NCBI RefSeq assembly: GCF_016742955.1
Contig: NZ_JABBYC010000001.1
Coordinates: forward strand, 62,001-126,000
Source of the DNA: Myceligenerans indicum
GTDB lineage: Bacteria; Actinomycetota; Actinomycetes; Actinomycetales; Cellulomonadaceae
Direction: 5' to 3'
DNA length: 64,000 bases
Numbering within the stretch: the first letter of the stretch is position 1; each line of letters begins with the position of its first letter. Positions 1-10,160 of the stretch are shown here, piece after piece. The notes below the pieces were generated by a model. That model had not been told where the DNA came from. It saw nothing but the letters and a program-made list of their open reading frames with translations, and ran no database searches. The position numbers were made by a program, and so were the translations under genes.

Positions 1-1
1 C

Positions 2-343
2 GAGATCTACGCGGTGGAACCGGACTTCGCCGAGCCGGAGGTGCGCTGGAACGGCTACGTCGAGTCGGGTGATCCGGGGGCGAACTTCTGGCCCGGCTGG
101 TTCGACCCGACCCGGGAGGGCACCAACGAGATCGACGTGCCGGGGGCGGACTACGCCTTCGTCCAGATCACGGAGGGGCCGGCACTTGCCGGGGAGGAAG
201 GCCTGCGGGCACTCAGCGTGGATGTCCGGCTGCACGAGGCGGGCAACGGGAACCACTCGAAGGTCACCCTCAACTTCCCGGGCGGCGACGAGGGGCTGGA
301 ACTGGTGCGTCAGCTCATCGGCACGCTGAGCTACGAGAGGTGA
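2..343 (+). CDS. C-terminal end of an unknown protein (cut by window edge)
   Basis: The reading frame is open from base 2 (in-frame codons before the GTG at 14 read E-I-Y-A) to a TGA at 341-343, so the gene begins before the window. About 113 residues are visible. They are acidic, rich in Gly, Trp and aromatic residues, with no membrane segment or recognised domain. Phrases such as FWPGWFDP and VQITEGPAL suggest a beta-rich fold, possibly an extracytoplasmic domain, but I do not recognise the family. No terminator follows before pcrA. Confidence 0.6.
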   Translation, partial: EIYAVEPDFAEPEVRWNGYVESGDPGANFWPGWFDPTREGTNEIDVPGADYAFVQITEGPALAGEEGLRALSVDVRLHEAGNGNHSKVTLNFPGGDEGLELVRQLIGTLSYER

Positions 344-449
344 GCGCGGCGGGGCATCGGAGGCCGAGCCTGCTGTCCGTGCGGACGAGTCGCCGATCGT
401 CGGCCTCGTATCGCGGATGTGTCAGTCACGCCGCATAGGCTTGGCTCCG

Positions 450-3137
450 ATGACCTCGCTCTTCGACTCCCTGCATCTTCCCGGCTTTCCCGGCGGCTCC
501 GAGGCCGAGCCGGGTGACACCTCGCGCCTGCCGGACGTGGCGCCCCGATGGGACGACGACGGCGCGGGTGACTCGGCGGTCCCCGAGGAGCCCGAATGGC
601 TGGCGGGACTGCCGCACGAGACGGAGGCTCCCCGGGCGAAGGGGGCCTACGCGCACCTCGACCCGGACGAGCTGCTGGACGGGCTGAACCCGCAGCAGCG
701 GGCCGCCGTCGTGCACTCCGGCGGGCAGCTGCTCATCGTGGCCGGGGCGGGCTCCGGCAAGACGCGCGTGCTCACCCACCGCATCGCCTACCTCCTGGCC
801 ACCGGGCGCGCCCGGGCAGGGGAGATCCTGGCGATCACCTTCACCAACAAGGCCGCCGCGGAGATGCGCGAGCGGGTGGAGCACCTGGTGGGCCCGGCGG
901 CGGGCCGGATGTGGGTCTCCACCTTCCACAGCGCGTGCGTGCGCATCCTGCGGCGCGAGGCCAAGACGCTCGGGCTCAAGTCGTCGTTCTCCATCTACGA
1001 CGCCGCGGACAGCCGTCGCCTGATCGAGCTGGTGGCGCGCGAGCAGAACCTGGACCTGAAGAAGTACCCGCCGCGCTCCCTCGCGAACCGGATCAGCGAC
1101 CTGAAGAACGAGCTGATCGACCCGGACACCTACGCGCGCCAGGCCGGCTCCGAGGAGGAGGCGCCCGCGGGCGTCGCCTGGGCCGCGGCGCGGGACAAGC
1201 AGCGGTTCGACCAGGTGCTCGCCGAGGTCTACACGCGCTACCAGCAGCGTCTGTCCCAGGCGCACGCCCTGGACTTCGACGACATCATCATGACCACCGT
1301 GAACCTGCTCCAGGCGTTCCCGAACGTCGCCGAGCACTACCGCCGCCGGTTCCGGCACATCCTCGTGGACGAGTACCAGGACACCAACCACGCGCAGTAC
1401 GTGCTGGTGCGCGAGCTCGCGGGAGTCGGCGACGAGTCGGCGGCCGCGCACGAGGGCACCGACCCGCAGGCCGTCGCCCTCGACCCCGCCGAGCTCACCG
1501 TCGTCGGTGACGCCGACCAGTCCATCTACGCCTTCCGCGGCGCCACCATCCGCAACATCGAGGAGTTCGAGGCCGACTACCCGAACGCGACCACGCTGCT
1601 GCTGGAGCAGAACTACCGTTCCACGCAGACCATCCTCAGCGCGGCGAACGCCGTCATCTCCCGCAACGCCGGCCGCAAGCCCAAGCGTCTGTGGACGGAC
1701 GCCGGGGCGGGGGCCAGGATCACCGGATACGTCGCCGACGACGAGCACGCCGAGGCGCGCTACGTCGCCCAGGAGATCGACCGGCTGGGTGACGAGGACG
1801 GCGTGCGCCCGGGCGACGTCGCGATCTTCTACCGCACCAACGCGCAGTCCCGCGCGCTGGAGGAGGTGCTGATCCGCGTCGGCCTGCCCTACAAGGTGGT
1901 GGGCGGCACGCGCTTCTACGAGCGCAGGGAGGTCAAGGACGCCGTCGCGTACCTGCGCGCACTGGCCAACCTGGACGACGACGTGAACCTGCGCCGCATT
2001 GTCAACGTGCCCAAGCGCGGCCTGGGCGCCCGGGCCGAGTCGCTGGTGGCGGACTTCGCGGAGCGGGAGCGGATCTCGTTCGGGGCCGCCCTCGACCGGG
2101 TGGAGGAGATCCCGGGCATGACGACCCGGTCCCTCAAGCCGCTGCGGGCGTTCGCCGAGCTGATGACCGGCCTGCGGGAGCTGGTCGACGACGGCGCCGG
2201 CCCGGCCGAGATCCTGTCCGCGGTGCTGGACCGCACCGGCTACCTGGCCGAGCTCCGGGCGTCGGAGGACCCGCAGGACGCCTCGCGCGTGGAGAACCTC
2301 GCGGAGCTGCACGCCGTCGCCACGGAGTTCGGCGAGCTCGAACCCGAGGGCGATCTCGCGGACTTCCTGGAACGCGTGTCGCTGGTCGCGGACGCGGACC
2401 AGATCCCGGACGAGGACGTCGCCGACAGCGTGGCGGAGGAGGAGAAGGAGAAGTCCGCGGACCGCGGTGTCGTCACCCTGATGACCCTGCACACCGCGAA
2501 GGGCCTGGAGTTCCCGGTCGTGTTCCTCACCGGCATGGAGGACGGCACCTTCCCGCACATGCGCTCCATGAACGACGACGTCGAGCTGGCCGAGGAGCGT
2601 CGGCTCGCCTACGTGGGGATCACGCGGGCGCGGGAGCGGCTGTACATCTCCCGCTCGGCCGTCCGGTCGGCGTTCGGCATGTTGAACGAGTTCCCGCCCA
2701 GCCGGTTCCTGGACGAGATCCCGGAGGAGCTCTGGGACTGGAAGCGGCGGGAGTCCTCGACACAGGCGATCCGCGGCGGGTACGGCGGCTGGGGTCCGGG
2801 CGGCTACGGCGCCGGCACCGGGCGTCGCGGCGCAGGTTCCGACTCCCGGGTGGACACCTCGTGGGGCGGCTCGCGCGCCGGAGGCTCACGCTCCCGCGGG
2901 GGAGATGCCAGCGGCCGGGCCGCATCCGCGACGTCGTCCGGCAACAGCCCGAGGTTCGGCTCGGTGAACGTCCAGAAGTCCGTCCCGTCCCTGGACGTGG
3001 GTGACAAGGTCACCCACGACACCTACGGCCTGGGAACGGTCATCGGCGTCGAGAAGAACGACGTGGTGAAGATCGACTTCGGCTCGAACGGCTCCAAGCG
3101 CATCGCCCTGAAGTACACGAAGGTCACCAAGCTCTGA
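450..3137 (+). CDS. pcrA: ATP-dependent 3'-5' DNA helicase PcrA/UvrD
   Basis: Superfamily 1A helicase for nucleotide excision and replication repair. With the start at 450 the protein has 895 residues. Walker A GAGSGKT lies near residue 100, motif II DEYQD near 307, QNYRST near 386, and the late motifs [17 protein letters not shown] near 678 and [10 protein letters not shown] near 722. A Gly/Arg/Ser-rich linker (about 770-845) leads to a small C-terminal domain ([19 protein letters not shown]) of the kind that binds RNA polymerase in PcrA. An upstream ATG at 417 is possible, but the 450 start gives the usual MTSLFDSL N-terminus and sits 8 nt after a TAGGCT hexamer at 436-441, suggesting a near-leaderless transcript. 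Family length and motifs fit well. Confidence 0.96.
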   Translation: MTSLFDSLHLPGFPGGSEAEPGDTSRLPDVAPRWDDDGAGDSAVPEEPEWLAGLPHETEAPRAKGAYAHLDPDELLDGLNPQQRAAVVHSGGQLLIVAGAGSGKTRVLTHRIAYLLATGRARAGEILAITFTNKAAAEMRERVEHLVGPAAGRMWVSTFHSACVRILRREAKTLGLKSSFSIYDAADSRRLIELVAREQNLDLKKYPPRSLANRISDLKNELIDPDTYARQAGSEEEAPAGVAWAAARDKQRFDQVLAEVYTRYQQRLSQAHALDFDDIIMTTVNLLQAFPNVAEHYRRRFRHILVDEYQDTNHAQYVLVRELAGVGDESAAAHEGTDPQAVALDPAELTVVGDADQSIYAFRGATIRNIEEFEADYPNATTLLLEQNYRSTQTILSAANAVISRNAGRKPKRLWTDAGAGARITGYVADDEHAEARYVAQEIDRLGDEDGVRPGDVAIFYRTNAQSRALEEVLIRVGLPYKVVGGTRFYERREVKDAVAYLRALANLDDDVNLRRIVNVPKRGLGARAESLVADFAERERISFGAALDRVEEIPGMTTRSLKPLRAFAELMTGLRELVDDGAGPAEILSAVLDRTGYLAELRASEDPQDASRVENLAELHAVATEFGELEPEGDLADFLERVSLVADADQIPDEDVADSVAEEEKEKSADRGVVTLMTLHTAKGLEFPVVFLTGMEDGTFPHMRSMNDDVELAEERRLAYVGITRARERLYISRSAVRSAFGMLNEFPPSRFLDEIPEELWDWKRRESSTQAIRGGYGGWGPGGYGAGTGRRGAGSDSRVDTSWGGSRAGGSRSRGGDASGRAASATSSGNSPRFGSVNVQKSVPSLDVGDKVTHDTYGLGTVIGVEKNDVVKIDFGSNGSKRIALKYTKVTKL

Positions 3138-3158
3138 CCTGGTGACCGGGCGGAACTG

Positions 3159-5156
3159 CTACGCCGAGCGTTCCTCCAGCTCGTCGAACGCCTCGCGAAC
3201 CTGCTTCGCGTAGACCTCGATGCCCGCCATGTTGGGGTGGGTCGCGTCCGCGTGGAGCAGGTCCGGATGCCTGGCGCACACGGCATTCCAGTCCACCACC
3301 ACGACGTTGTCCCGGCCCTTCGCGATCTTCTCCAGGCGGGCGTTGGCGTCCGGCACCCAGTAGGAGATGCCCACGGTGTTCATGAGCACCACCTGTCGCT
3401 CCGGGCCGATGAGGTCCAGCGTCCGCTTCGCCGCGTCGACGGACCCGTTCTCCTGGAACCCGGCGTTGGTGCCGAAGTTGAGGACGACGACGTCGCGCAG
3501 CGTGCCCTGCTTGGCGGCACGGCGCACGAGGGGCAGGGCATCGGTCCACTTCCGGTTCGGCTTCGCGTCGATGTCGGCCCGGGGCCAGCGCGAGAGCATC
3601 GCCGGCGCGGCCGCCGCCAGGACCGAGTCCCCGAACCCGGAGATTCGCTTGCCCTTGCCCGCGCCCGGTGGTGGCAGGTGGTCGTCGGAACGGGAGCCTG
3701 CCTCGGACCGTACGGGGTCGCTGCCGGTACGTCCGTCGCTCGCGGAGCCGGTGTCGCGGACGGCACGGCCCTCGTTCGCACTGGCGGCGGCCGTGTTCCC
3801 GGTGGCGGTCCGGTCCCGCTCCATGGCTGCCTGTGCTGCCAGACCCGCCTCCACCGCTTCTTGCGCGCCGGAGATCCGCGGCGCGGTGGCGACCGCCGTC
3901 GTCGTCCCGGCGAGAGCCAGTGCGACCACGGCCACGGCGGCCCGGGCGGCCCAGGGCCGCGCGTCGGGGACGCGGGCGGCGACCTGCACCCACAGTGCGC
4001 GGAGGGCGCCGCGGAAGCCGAGCCGCCGCACCGGTGTCTCCACGAACCGGTAGGACAGGGCGGCCACGGCCAGGGTCACCGCGACCACGGTCCCGTCCAC
4101 GGCCCATGCCCGCCACGTTCCAGCTACCGTGCTCGCGCCGCCGAGCGCGGCCGCGACGATCAGCAGCACCGGCCAGTGCCACAGGTAGATCCCGTACGAG
4201 CGCTCCCCGACCCAGCGCAGCGGCGGCAGTTCCAGGACGGCGGTCAGCCAGCGCACGCCCGACGCGCACGCCAGCACGAGCACCAGGGTCAGCAGCGACG
4301 CGAGCACGAGCCCGCCCGGGTACGTCAGCGAGCCGTCGCTGCGCAGCAGGACCCACAGCGTGGCCAGGCCCACGAGCGCGAACGCCGGCAGCACGCCGGC
4401 CCATGCACCTCGAAGCAGCGGGCGCGCCCGGGGCCAGCGCAGCGTGACCGCCGCGCCGAGCAGCAGGCCGAACGCGTGGGTGTCGGTGCCGTAGTAGACA
4501 CGGGTGGGGTCGTCGCCCGCGGAGAACAGGAACGCCATCGCGGCGGCGGAGACGGCGGCTCCGCCGAGCACGATCCGCTGCCGCCGAGCCCCGGACCGCA
4601 CGGCGAGCAGCAGCAGCACCAGCAGCAGGGGCCAGGCCAGGTAGAACTGCTCCTCGATGGCCAGGGACCACAGGGGCCGCAGCAGCTGCGTGGAGGCCTG
4701 GTCGAAGTAGTCCGAGCCGGCGGAGATCTCCAGCCAGTTGGTGCTGAACGTGACCGCCCCGAGCACCTGACGCCCGATGCCGACGGCCAGGTCCCGCTCG
4801 ACCAGACGCGCCACGGGGACCGCGACGAGCAGGACGAGCAGGAGTGCCGGCAGCAGGCGCCGTGCGCGCCGCGTCCAGAAGCGGGGCAGGCTGATCCAGT
4901 TCGTGGCACGGATCTCCCGCAGCAGCAGCGTGGTGATGAGGTACCCGCTCACGACGAAGAACATGTCCACGCCGACGAACCCGCCCGGAACCCACCCGGG
5001 TTCGAGGTGGTAGGCGAGCACTGCGAGCACGGCGAGTGCGCGCAACCCGTCGAGGCCGAGGATGCGGGGGCCGTGCGCCCGGGCCGTGCCCGCAGCCGCG
5101 GGGACCGGGACGGTCCCCGGCCCGGAAGATGCGGTGTCGGTGGTCACATCGGCCAC
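3159..5156 (-). CDS. Membrane O-acyltransferase with C-terminal SGNH domain (OatA-like)
   Basis: Integral membrane acyltransferase-3 domain (about residues 28-390, roughly ten hydrophobic helices; begins ILGLDGLRALAVLAVLAYH) fused to an extracytoplasmic SGNH-type esterase/transferase domain (about 480-665). The SGNH blocks are visible: GDSVLAAAAP with the candidate serine, NFGTNAGF, and DATHPNMAG with the candidate Asp-His pair. A linker rich in Thr/Ser/Asp joins them. This architecture acetylates peptidoglycan or cell-surface glycans at the outer membrane face (family knowledge; the acceptor is unknown). The GTG start at 5156 lies 6 nt after TAACGT, suggesting leaderless translation. It converges on pcrA with only 21 bp between stops. 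Confidence 0.9.
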   Translation of the reverse strand: MADVTTDTASSGPGTVPVPAAAGTARAHGPRILGLDGLRALAVLAVLAYHLEPGWVPGGFVGVDMFFVVSGYLITTLLLREIRATNWISLPRFWTRRARRLLPALLLVLLVAVPVARLVERDLAVGIGRQVLGAVTFSTNWLEISAGSDYFDQASTQLLRPLWSLAIEEQFYLAWPLLLVLLLLAVRSGARRQRIVLGGAAVSAAAMAFLFSAGDDPTRVYYGTDTHAFGLLLGAAVTLRWPRARPLLRGAWAGVLPAFALVGLATLWVLLRSDGSLTYPGGLVLASLLTLVLVLACASGVRWLTAVLELPPLRWVGERSYGIYLWHWPVLLIVAAALGGASTVAGTWRAWAVDGTVVAVTLAVAALSYRFVETPVRRLGFRGALRALWVQVAARVPDARPWAARAAVAVVALALAGTTTAVATAPRISGAQEAVEAGLAAQAAMERDRTATGNTAAASANEGRAVRDTGSASDGRTGSDPVRSEAGSRSDDHLPPPGAGKGKRISGFGDSVLAAAAPAMLSRWPRADIDAKPNRKWTDALPLVRRAAKQGTLRDVVVLNFGTNAGFQENGSVDAAKRTLDLIGPERQVVLMNTVGISYWVPDANARLEKIAKGRDNVVVVDWNAVCARHPDLLHADATHPNMAGIEVYAKQVREAFDELEERSA

Positions 5157-5245
5157 ACTCGGACGTTACCGGATACGTCCTGCCGAGTCCGGCTCAACTG
5201 CCGGACCGGTCCTGGAATGCCCGGGACTGCGGCGGGAAGACTGCC

Positions 5246-7402
5246 TCAGACCGCCCGCAGGTGCAGGACGAGGGCCTGCATCGGCCACAGGGCGGGTAGC
5301 TGGAGGCCGGTGCGGCCGAGGACCGTCCCGGGGACGTCGCCCGCATCCTTGCCCAGCCATCGCGGCGTCCCGCCGTGCCACCTCGCCGGACCGGCCTCCT
5401 CCCGCACCCGCACGGTGTAGCGCCGCTCCGGCGCGAGGCCCGGGAGCGTGACCCGCTCCGGCCGGGCGTCGGTCAGCGAACCGACGGTCGCCACCGTGAA
5501 CACCGCCTCCGTTCCGTCCGCCGCCACGACGCCCCGGACCCGCAGCGCGGGGTCCGCGGGATCACCGTGCACCACGGTGCCGGAGTGCAGCAGCCCCCGC
5601 AGCTCCTTGTAGAGCGCGGCGTACGCGCCGAGGGCCTCGGTCTCCTCCGGGGTACACCCCAGGATGTCCCATTCGAACCCGGCGTGGCCCTGGAGTGCCG
5701 TGGCCACCCGGAAGGACAGATCCGTGGCCCGCCCCGACGAGTGCGCCGGTGACGGCCCGACGTGCGCTCCGATCAGCTCCGGCGGGAGCACCAGCTCCGT
5801 CCAGCGCTGGATGTCCTGGCGTTCGACGGGGTCGTTCGAGTCGGAGGCCCACACGCGGTCCGTGCGCGCCAGGATCCCCAGGTCCGTGCGGGCGCCCCCC
5901 GACGAGCAGGACTCGATCTCCAGCCCCGGGTGATCGGCCTTGAGCCGGTCGATCAGCCGGTACACCGCGAGCGTCTGGACGTGTGTGCCGTGGCGGGGCG
6001 TGCCGTCGACGTGCACGGCCTCCACGAGGTCCCGGTTGTGGTCCCACTTCACGAAGTCGATGCCGAGGGCGTCGACGAGCGCCGACAGCTGCCCTCGCAC
6101 GTGCTCCCAGGCCTCGGGGCGTGCGAGGTCCAGGACGTACTGCTGCCGGAACGACAGCCCGTCCGGTGACGGGACCGACGCGGGGTTCGCCAGGATCCAC
6201 TCCGGGTGCGCCCGCGCGACGTCCGAGTCGAGGTTCACCATCTCCGGCTCGAACCACAGGCCGAACTGCATGCCGAGCCCGTGGACCAGGTCCGCCAGCG
6301 GCTCCAGCCCGGCAGGCCACACCGCCGGGTCCACCACCCAGTCGCCGAGCCCGCGGGTGTCGTCGCGCCGGTCGTGGAACCAGCCGTCGTCGAGCACGAA
6401 CCGTTCGACGCCGACGGCGGCCGCCGCCCGCGCCAGCGCCGCGACACGTTCCGGGTCGTGGTCGAAGTACACGGCCTCCCACGTGTTCAGCACGAGCGGA
6501 CGAGCGCCGCGCGGGTGCTGATCCCGGTCCCGTAGCCAGGTGTGGAACCGGCGGGAGAGCCCGTCGAGGCCTTCGCCGGACCAGGCGAAGTACGCGACCG
6601 GGGTCTCGTAGGTCTCGCCCGGGGCGAGACGCAGCTCGCCGGGCCGGAGCAGCTCGCCCGCCCCGAACTGGGTCTCGTGGTCGGTCGTCCGGTCGGTACG
6701 GTGCACGACGTCGGCCGACCACCCCAGGTGGACCGCCCAGGCCTCCCCGGTGCGGTTGCGTGGCGTGCCGTCGGAGGCGATGCTCACCCACGGGCTGTCG
6801 TGTCCGCCGCGTCCCCGCCGGCTCGTGCGGGTCGCCGCTCCGGGCGGCATCGGTGTGGTGACCGGAGACTTCTCGCGCGGCCACCGTCCGGTGAAGCTGG
6901 TCAGGTGGTCCGCGGTGCGCGGCAGGGGAAGCGTGGCGTCGAGGTGGTCGAGCGTCACGGTGCCGTCGCCCGTGTTGGCGAGTGCGTGACGCAGCGTCAC
7001 CAGGCCGCCGGGCCCGACGGCGAGCAGGGTGCGCAGTGCGAGACCGTCGGACGTCGCGGTGAGGCGGAGCTCGGCGTCGTCGCCGGTCCGTTCCGTCACC
7101 GTCCAGCGGGGGAAGACGGGTTCGCCGTCGCGCGTCGCGAGCAGCCCCGGCCGGCCCGCCCAGCCGTCCGAGTCCTGCGGGACCAGCGGTACCCGCCGCC
7201 CGGCGTCGAGCGTGCCGGGAGGGGTCAGCGGGTCGGTGGCGGCGTCCAGGGCGGCCGTGTCGGCGGCGGACAGCGGCCCGAGGTCGGCGCCCCAGTGCAG
7301 GACCGACGGCAGGCCGGAGGCCGGATGCTCGAGAACGATGGCGACGCCGTCGCGCCGGAGGACGGTCCAGGCCTGCGACTCGGAAGAGGGTATGTGCGTC
7401 AT
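5246..7402 (-). CDS. Alpha-galactosidase, glycoside hydrolase family 36
   Basis: Hydrolyses terminal alpha-1,6-galactosyl groups (raffinose, melibiose or galactomannan side chains); no signal peptide, so it acts in the cytoplasm. 718 residues, normal for bacterial GH36: N-terminal beta-supersandwich, then a (beta/alpha)8 barrel. The nucleophile motif KWDHN places Asp at about 454 and WASDSND places the acid/base Asp at about 521; SCSSGGARTDLG is also typical. I chose ATG 7402 because a GATAAT hexamer ends 7 nt before it (minus strand), consistent with leaderless expression; ATG 7411 is an alternative. The frame remains open far upstream but that part is antisense to the neighbouring epimerase. 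A 26-bp dyad covers the promoter and start. Divergent from the AGE-family gene. Confidence 0.93.
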   Translation of the reverse strand: MTHIPSSESQAWTVLRRDGVAIVLEHPASGLPSVLHWGADLGPLSAADTAALDAATDPLTPPGTLDAGRRVPLVPQDSDGWAGRPGLLATRDGEPVFPRWTVTERTGDDAELRLTATSDGLALRTLLAVGPGGLVTLRHALANTGDGTVTLDHLDATLPLPRTADHLTSFTGRWPREKSPVTTPMPPGAATRTSRRGRGGHDSPWVSIASDGTPRNRTGEAWAVHLGWSADVVHRTDRTTDHETQFGAGELLRPGELRLAPGETYETPVAYFAWSGEGLDGLSRRFHTWLRDRDQHPRGARPLVLNTWEAVYFDHDPERVAALARAAAAVGVERFVLDDGWFHDRRDDTRGLGDWVVDPAVWPAGLEPLADLVHGLGMQFGLWFEPEMVNLDSDVARAHPEWILANPASVPSPDGLSFRQQYVLDLARPEAWEHVRGQLSALVDALGIDFVKWDHNRDLVEAVHVDGTPRHGTHVQTLAVYRLIDRLKADHPGLEIESCSSGGARTDLGILARTDRVWASDSNDPVERQDIQRWTELVLPPELIGAHVGPSPAHSSGRATDLSFRVATALQGHAGFEWDILGCTPEETEALGAYAALYKELRGLLHSGTVVHGDPADPALRVRGVVAADGTEAVFTVATVGSLTDARPERVTLPGLAPERRYTVRVREEAGPARWHGGTPRWLGKDAGDVPGTVLGRTGLQLPALWPMQALVLHLRAV

Positions 7403-7423
7403 CGGGATCATTATCCCTATGAC
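7398..7423. promoter_or_regulatory. 26-bp dyad, candidate operator between divergent sugar genes
   Basis: Near-perfect inverted repeat with arms GTCATcGGGATcA and TtATCCCtATGAC (10 of 13 positions pair). It covers the -10 region and start codon of the alpha-galactosidase and lies upstream of the TAGGTT hexamer (7453-7458) that precedes the epimerase start at 7466. Position and symmetry suit a dimeric repressor acting on both genes. No regulator gene is adjacent, so the protein is unknown. Confidence 0.6.
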
Positions 7424-7465
7424 AGCGTTGTCTTCGACCGTCCGTGGCGTAGTAGGTTCGGCCTT

Positions 7466-8710
7466 GTGACACCGTGGACCGAACTGCCCTCCCATCGCTC
7501 CTGGCTCGACGCCGAGTCGCGGCGCCTGCTCTCCTTCGGCCTCGGCGCCGGCCTGCCCGGCGGCGGGGCGGCGTACCTGGACGACGCCGGCGACCCGGAC
7601 CCCGCCCGCGGCGTCCAGACCTGGATCACGTGCCGGACCGTGCACGTCTACTCCCTGGGCACGCTGCTGGGAATCCCGGGCTGCGCCCCCGTCGCCGACG
7701 CGGCCCTGGCCGGGCTCACCGGCCCGCTGCGTGACACCGGTGACGGCGGCTGGTTCCACGCGCTGGACGCCGACGGCGTGCCCGACACCGCCGCGGGCAA
7801 GTCCTGCTACGACCACGCCTTCGTCATGCTCGCGGCCTCCTCGGCCGCCCTCGCCGGACGGCCCGGGGGAGTGGAGCTGCTCGCCGAGGCGACGCGCGTG
7901 TACCTCGAGAAGTTCTGGGACGACGACGCCGGCCGGCCGGTCGACACCTGGGACGCCGCGTTCACGCGGTGCGACGACTACCGCGGCCTCAACGCGACGA
8001 TGCACTCCGTCGAGGCGATGCTCGCGGTCGCCGACGCCGTGGACGCGCTCGCCGACCACGGCGACGGAGCCGCGTGGCGGGCGCGGGCCGCCCGGGCCGT
8101 CGCGTTCGTGGCCGAGCTCGCCCAGGGCCACGACGGCCGGCTGCCGGAACACTTCGGGCCGGACTGGAGCCCGGACCTCGGGCTCAACCGTGACCGGCCG
8201 GACGACAAGTTCAAGCCGTACGGGGCGACACCGGGCCACGGGCTGGAGTGGGCGCGGCTGATCCTCCATCTGGAGGCCGCGACCGGTCCTGACGAGGGGC
8301 TCGTGCGCACCGCGACGGTCCTGTTCGACCGTGCGGTCGCGGACGGCTGGGCGGCCGACGGCGCCGACGGGTTCGTCTACACCACCGACTGGGAGGGCGA
8401 TCCGGTGGTACCCACCCGGATGCACTGGGTACTCGCGGAGGCGATCGGGGCGGCGGCGGTTCTGCACCGCAGGACGGGAGAGGCGCGATTCGCGCAGTGG
8501 TATGCCCGCTGGTGGGACTACGCGGAGCGGTACCTGATCGACCACGGGAGGGGCTCGTGGCACCACGAGCTGGACGAGGCCAACCGGCCCGCGGCGACGG
8601 TCTGGCCCGGCAAGCCGGATCTCTACCACGCGTTCCAGGCCACCCTGATCCCGGTCCTCCCGGCGGCCCCGACCCTGGCCGCCGCTCTGGCCGCGGCTCC
8701 GCGGCCGTAG
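7466..8710 (+). CDS. AGE-family sugar epimerase/isomerase (mannose isomerase-like)
   Basis: 414 residues, the normal length for the N-acylglucosamine 2-epimerase superfamily, an (alpha/alpha)6 barrel. TWITCRTVHVYSLG near the N-terminus, SCYDHAFVMLA, GLNATMHSVEAML, GHGLEWARL and HWVLAEAIGAA supply the conserved histidines and acidic residues of the barrel core; this pattern is closest to D-mannose/lyxose isomerases (YihS-like) rather than GlcNAc epimerases, but substrate is inference. The GTG start lies 7 nt after TAGGTT (7453-7458) with no Shine-Dalgarno, so the message is probably leaderless. The in-frame ORF extends upstream to 6542 but that part is antisense to the alpha-galactosidase. Pairing with GH36 suggests use of galactomannan- or raffinose-type sugars. 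Confidence 0.88.
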   Translation: MTPWTELPSHRSWLDAESRRLLSFGLGAGLPGGGAAYLDDAGDPDPARGVQTWITCRTVHVYSLGTLLGIPGCAPVADAALAGLTGPLRDTGDGGWFHALDADGVPDTAAGKSCYDHAFVMLAASSAALAGRPGGVELLAEATRVYLEKFWDDDAGRPVDTWDAAFTRCDDYRGLNATMHSVEAMLAVADAVDALADHGDGAAWRARAARAVAFVAELAQGHDGRLPEHFGPDWSPDLGLNRDRPDDKFKPYGATPGHGLEWARLILHLEAATGPDEGLVRTATVLFDRAVADGWAADGADGFVYTTDWEGDPVVPTRMHWVLAEAIGAAAVLHRRTGEARFAQWYARWWDYAERYLIDHGRGSWHHELDEANRPAATVWPGKPDLYHAFQATLIPVLPAAPTLAAALAAAPRP

Positions 8711-8762
8711 CGGTGTGACGCGATTCCCACACCGTGAACTTATGCGGGAGGGCCAACAGGGC

Positions 8763-8792
8763 TACTCTGTACGGGATGTCTTGACGTCGAGA
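8763..8792 (+). promoter_or_regulatory. Probable sucC promoter -10 and TCTTGA-type palindrome
   Basis: A TACTCT hexamer (8763-8768) is a plausible -10 element. Just downstream, 8779-8792 reads TCTTGACGTCGAGA, a 14-bp palindrome with one mismatched pair. A perfect version, TCTTGATATCAAGA, occurs in front of icd (22275-22288). The site would overlap or closely follow the start of transcription, a position typical of repression. If so, sucC has a leader of about 165 nt, in which I recognise no RNA element. Confidence 0.45.
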
Positions 8793-8942
8793 CACCGGCC
8801 GGAACCGACGAGCTGCCCTCGACCGTGAGGCACGGCCCGTCAGGTCATCCGCTGCGCATCCACTCGACCAGGGACATCTGCCTAGCAGGCCCCTGCGATC
8901 GTGCAGCGCGCGGGGGTGAGACCGATGGAAGGACGCAGCAGG

Positions 8943-10121
8943 GTGGACCTGTTCGAATACCAGGCGCGCGACATCTTCGAGAAGCACGGTGTACCCGTGC
9001 TGGGCGGGGTTGTCGCGACGACGCCGCAGGAGGCTCGCGAAGGCGCGGAGAAGCTCGGCGGGGGTACCGTCGTCGTCAAGGCCCAGGTGAAGACCGGAGG
9101 TCGAGGCAAGGCCGGCGGCGTGAAGCTGGCCCATTCGCCGGAGGAGGCGGAGGCCAAGGCCGCCGAGATCCTCGGCATGGACATCAAGGGCCACACGGTC
9201 CACCGCGTGATGATCGCGCAGGGCGCGAGCATTGCCGAGGAGTTCTACTTCTCGATCCTGCTGGACCGCGCGAACCGTAACTACCTGGCCATGTGCTCCG
9301 TGGAGGGCGGCGTCGAGATCGAGCAGCTCGCCGTCGAGCGGCCCGAGGCGCTCGCCAAGGTCGCCGTCGACCCGCTGACCGGGATCGACGAGGCCAAGGC
9401 CGCCGAGATCGTGGAAGCCGCCGGCTTCCCCGAGGACATCCGGGGCAAGGTCGCCGAGACCATCCAGACGCTGTGGACCGTCTTCAAGAACGAGGACGCC
9501 ACCCTCGTCGAGGTCAACCCGCTCGTCAAGACCTCCGACGGCGCGATCATCGCGCTGGACGGCAAGGTCACGCTCGACGAGAACGCCTCCGAGGTGCGCC
9601 ACCCCGAGCACGCGGAGCTGGAGGACAAGTCCGCCACCGACCCGCTGGAGGCCAAGGCCAAGGCCAACAACCTCAACTACGTCAAGCTGGACGGTGAGGT
9701 CGGCATCATCGGCAACGGCGCCGGTCTGGTCATGTCGACCCTCGACGTCGTCGCCTACGCCGGCGAGCAGCACGGGGGCGTCAAGCCCGCCAACTTCCTC
9801 GACATCGGCGGCGGCGCGAACGCCGAGGTCATGGCCAACGGCCTGGACGTCATCCTCGGTGACGAGCAGGTCAAGGCCGTGTTCGTGAACGTGTTCGGCG
9901 GCATCACCGCCTGCGACGAGGTCGCCAAGGGCATCGTGGGTGCGCTGGACCTGCTGGGCGACCACGCGACCAAGCCGCTCGTCGTGCGCCTCGACGGCAA
10001 CAACGTGGACCTGGGCCGCGAGATCCTCGCCACCCGCGACCACCCGCTGGTCACCCTGGCCGACACCATGGACGGCGGCGCTGATCTGGCCGCTGCCAAG
10101 GCTGCCGCCCCGGCCGCCTGA
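8943..10121 (+). CDS. sucC: Succinate-CoA ligase (ADP/GDP-forming) beta subunit
   Basis: Beta subunit of succinyl-CoA synthetase, TCA cycle. 392 residues versus 388 in E. coli. N-terminal ATP-grasp domain ([19 protein letters not shown], then [19 protein letters not shown]) and C-terminal CoA-ligase domain ([30 protein letters not shown]). I chose GTG 8943, which gives the standard VDLFEYQ N-terminus and has GAAGGA about 9 nt upstream; ATG 8925 is an in-frame alternative. Followed by sucD after 39 bp, as one operon. Confidence 0.97.
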   Translation: MDLFEYQARDIFEKHGVPVLGGVVATTPQEAREGAEKLGGGTVVVKAQVKTGGRGKAGGVKLAHSPEEAEAKAAEILGMDIKGHTVHRVMIAQGASIAEEFYFSILLDRANRNYLAMCSVEGGVEIEQLAVERPEALAKVAVDPLTGIDEAKAAEIVEAAGFPEDIRGKVAETIQTLWTVFKNEDATLVEVNPLVKTSDGAIIALDGKVTLDENASEVRHPEHAELEDKSATDPLEAKAKANNLNYVKLDGEVGIIGNGAGLVMSTLDVVAYAGEQHGGVKPANFLDIGGGANAEVMANGLDVILGDEQVKAVFVNVFGGITACDEVAKGIVGALDLLGDHATKPLVVRLDGNNVDLGREILATRDHPLVTLADTMDGGADLAAAKAAAPAA

Positions 10122-10160
10122 GCCCCGCGACGACGCCACAGAGAGCAGAGACTTAACGAC

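Noticed and set aside
426-2558. 710-codon ORF on the minus strand across pcrA
   Set aside because: It is a shadow frame of a conserved helicase gene; very GC-rich DNA leaves long antisense frames open. The translation is low-complexity with no domain.
7403-8629. N-terminal extension of the alpha-galactosidase frame
   Set aside because: It is antisense to the AGE-family gene and would exceed the normal GH36 length.
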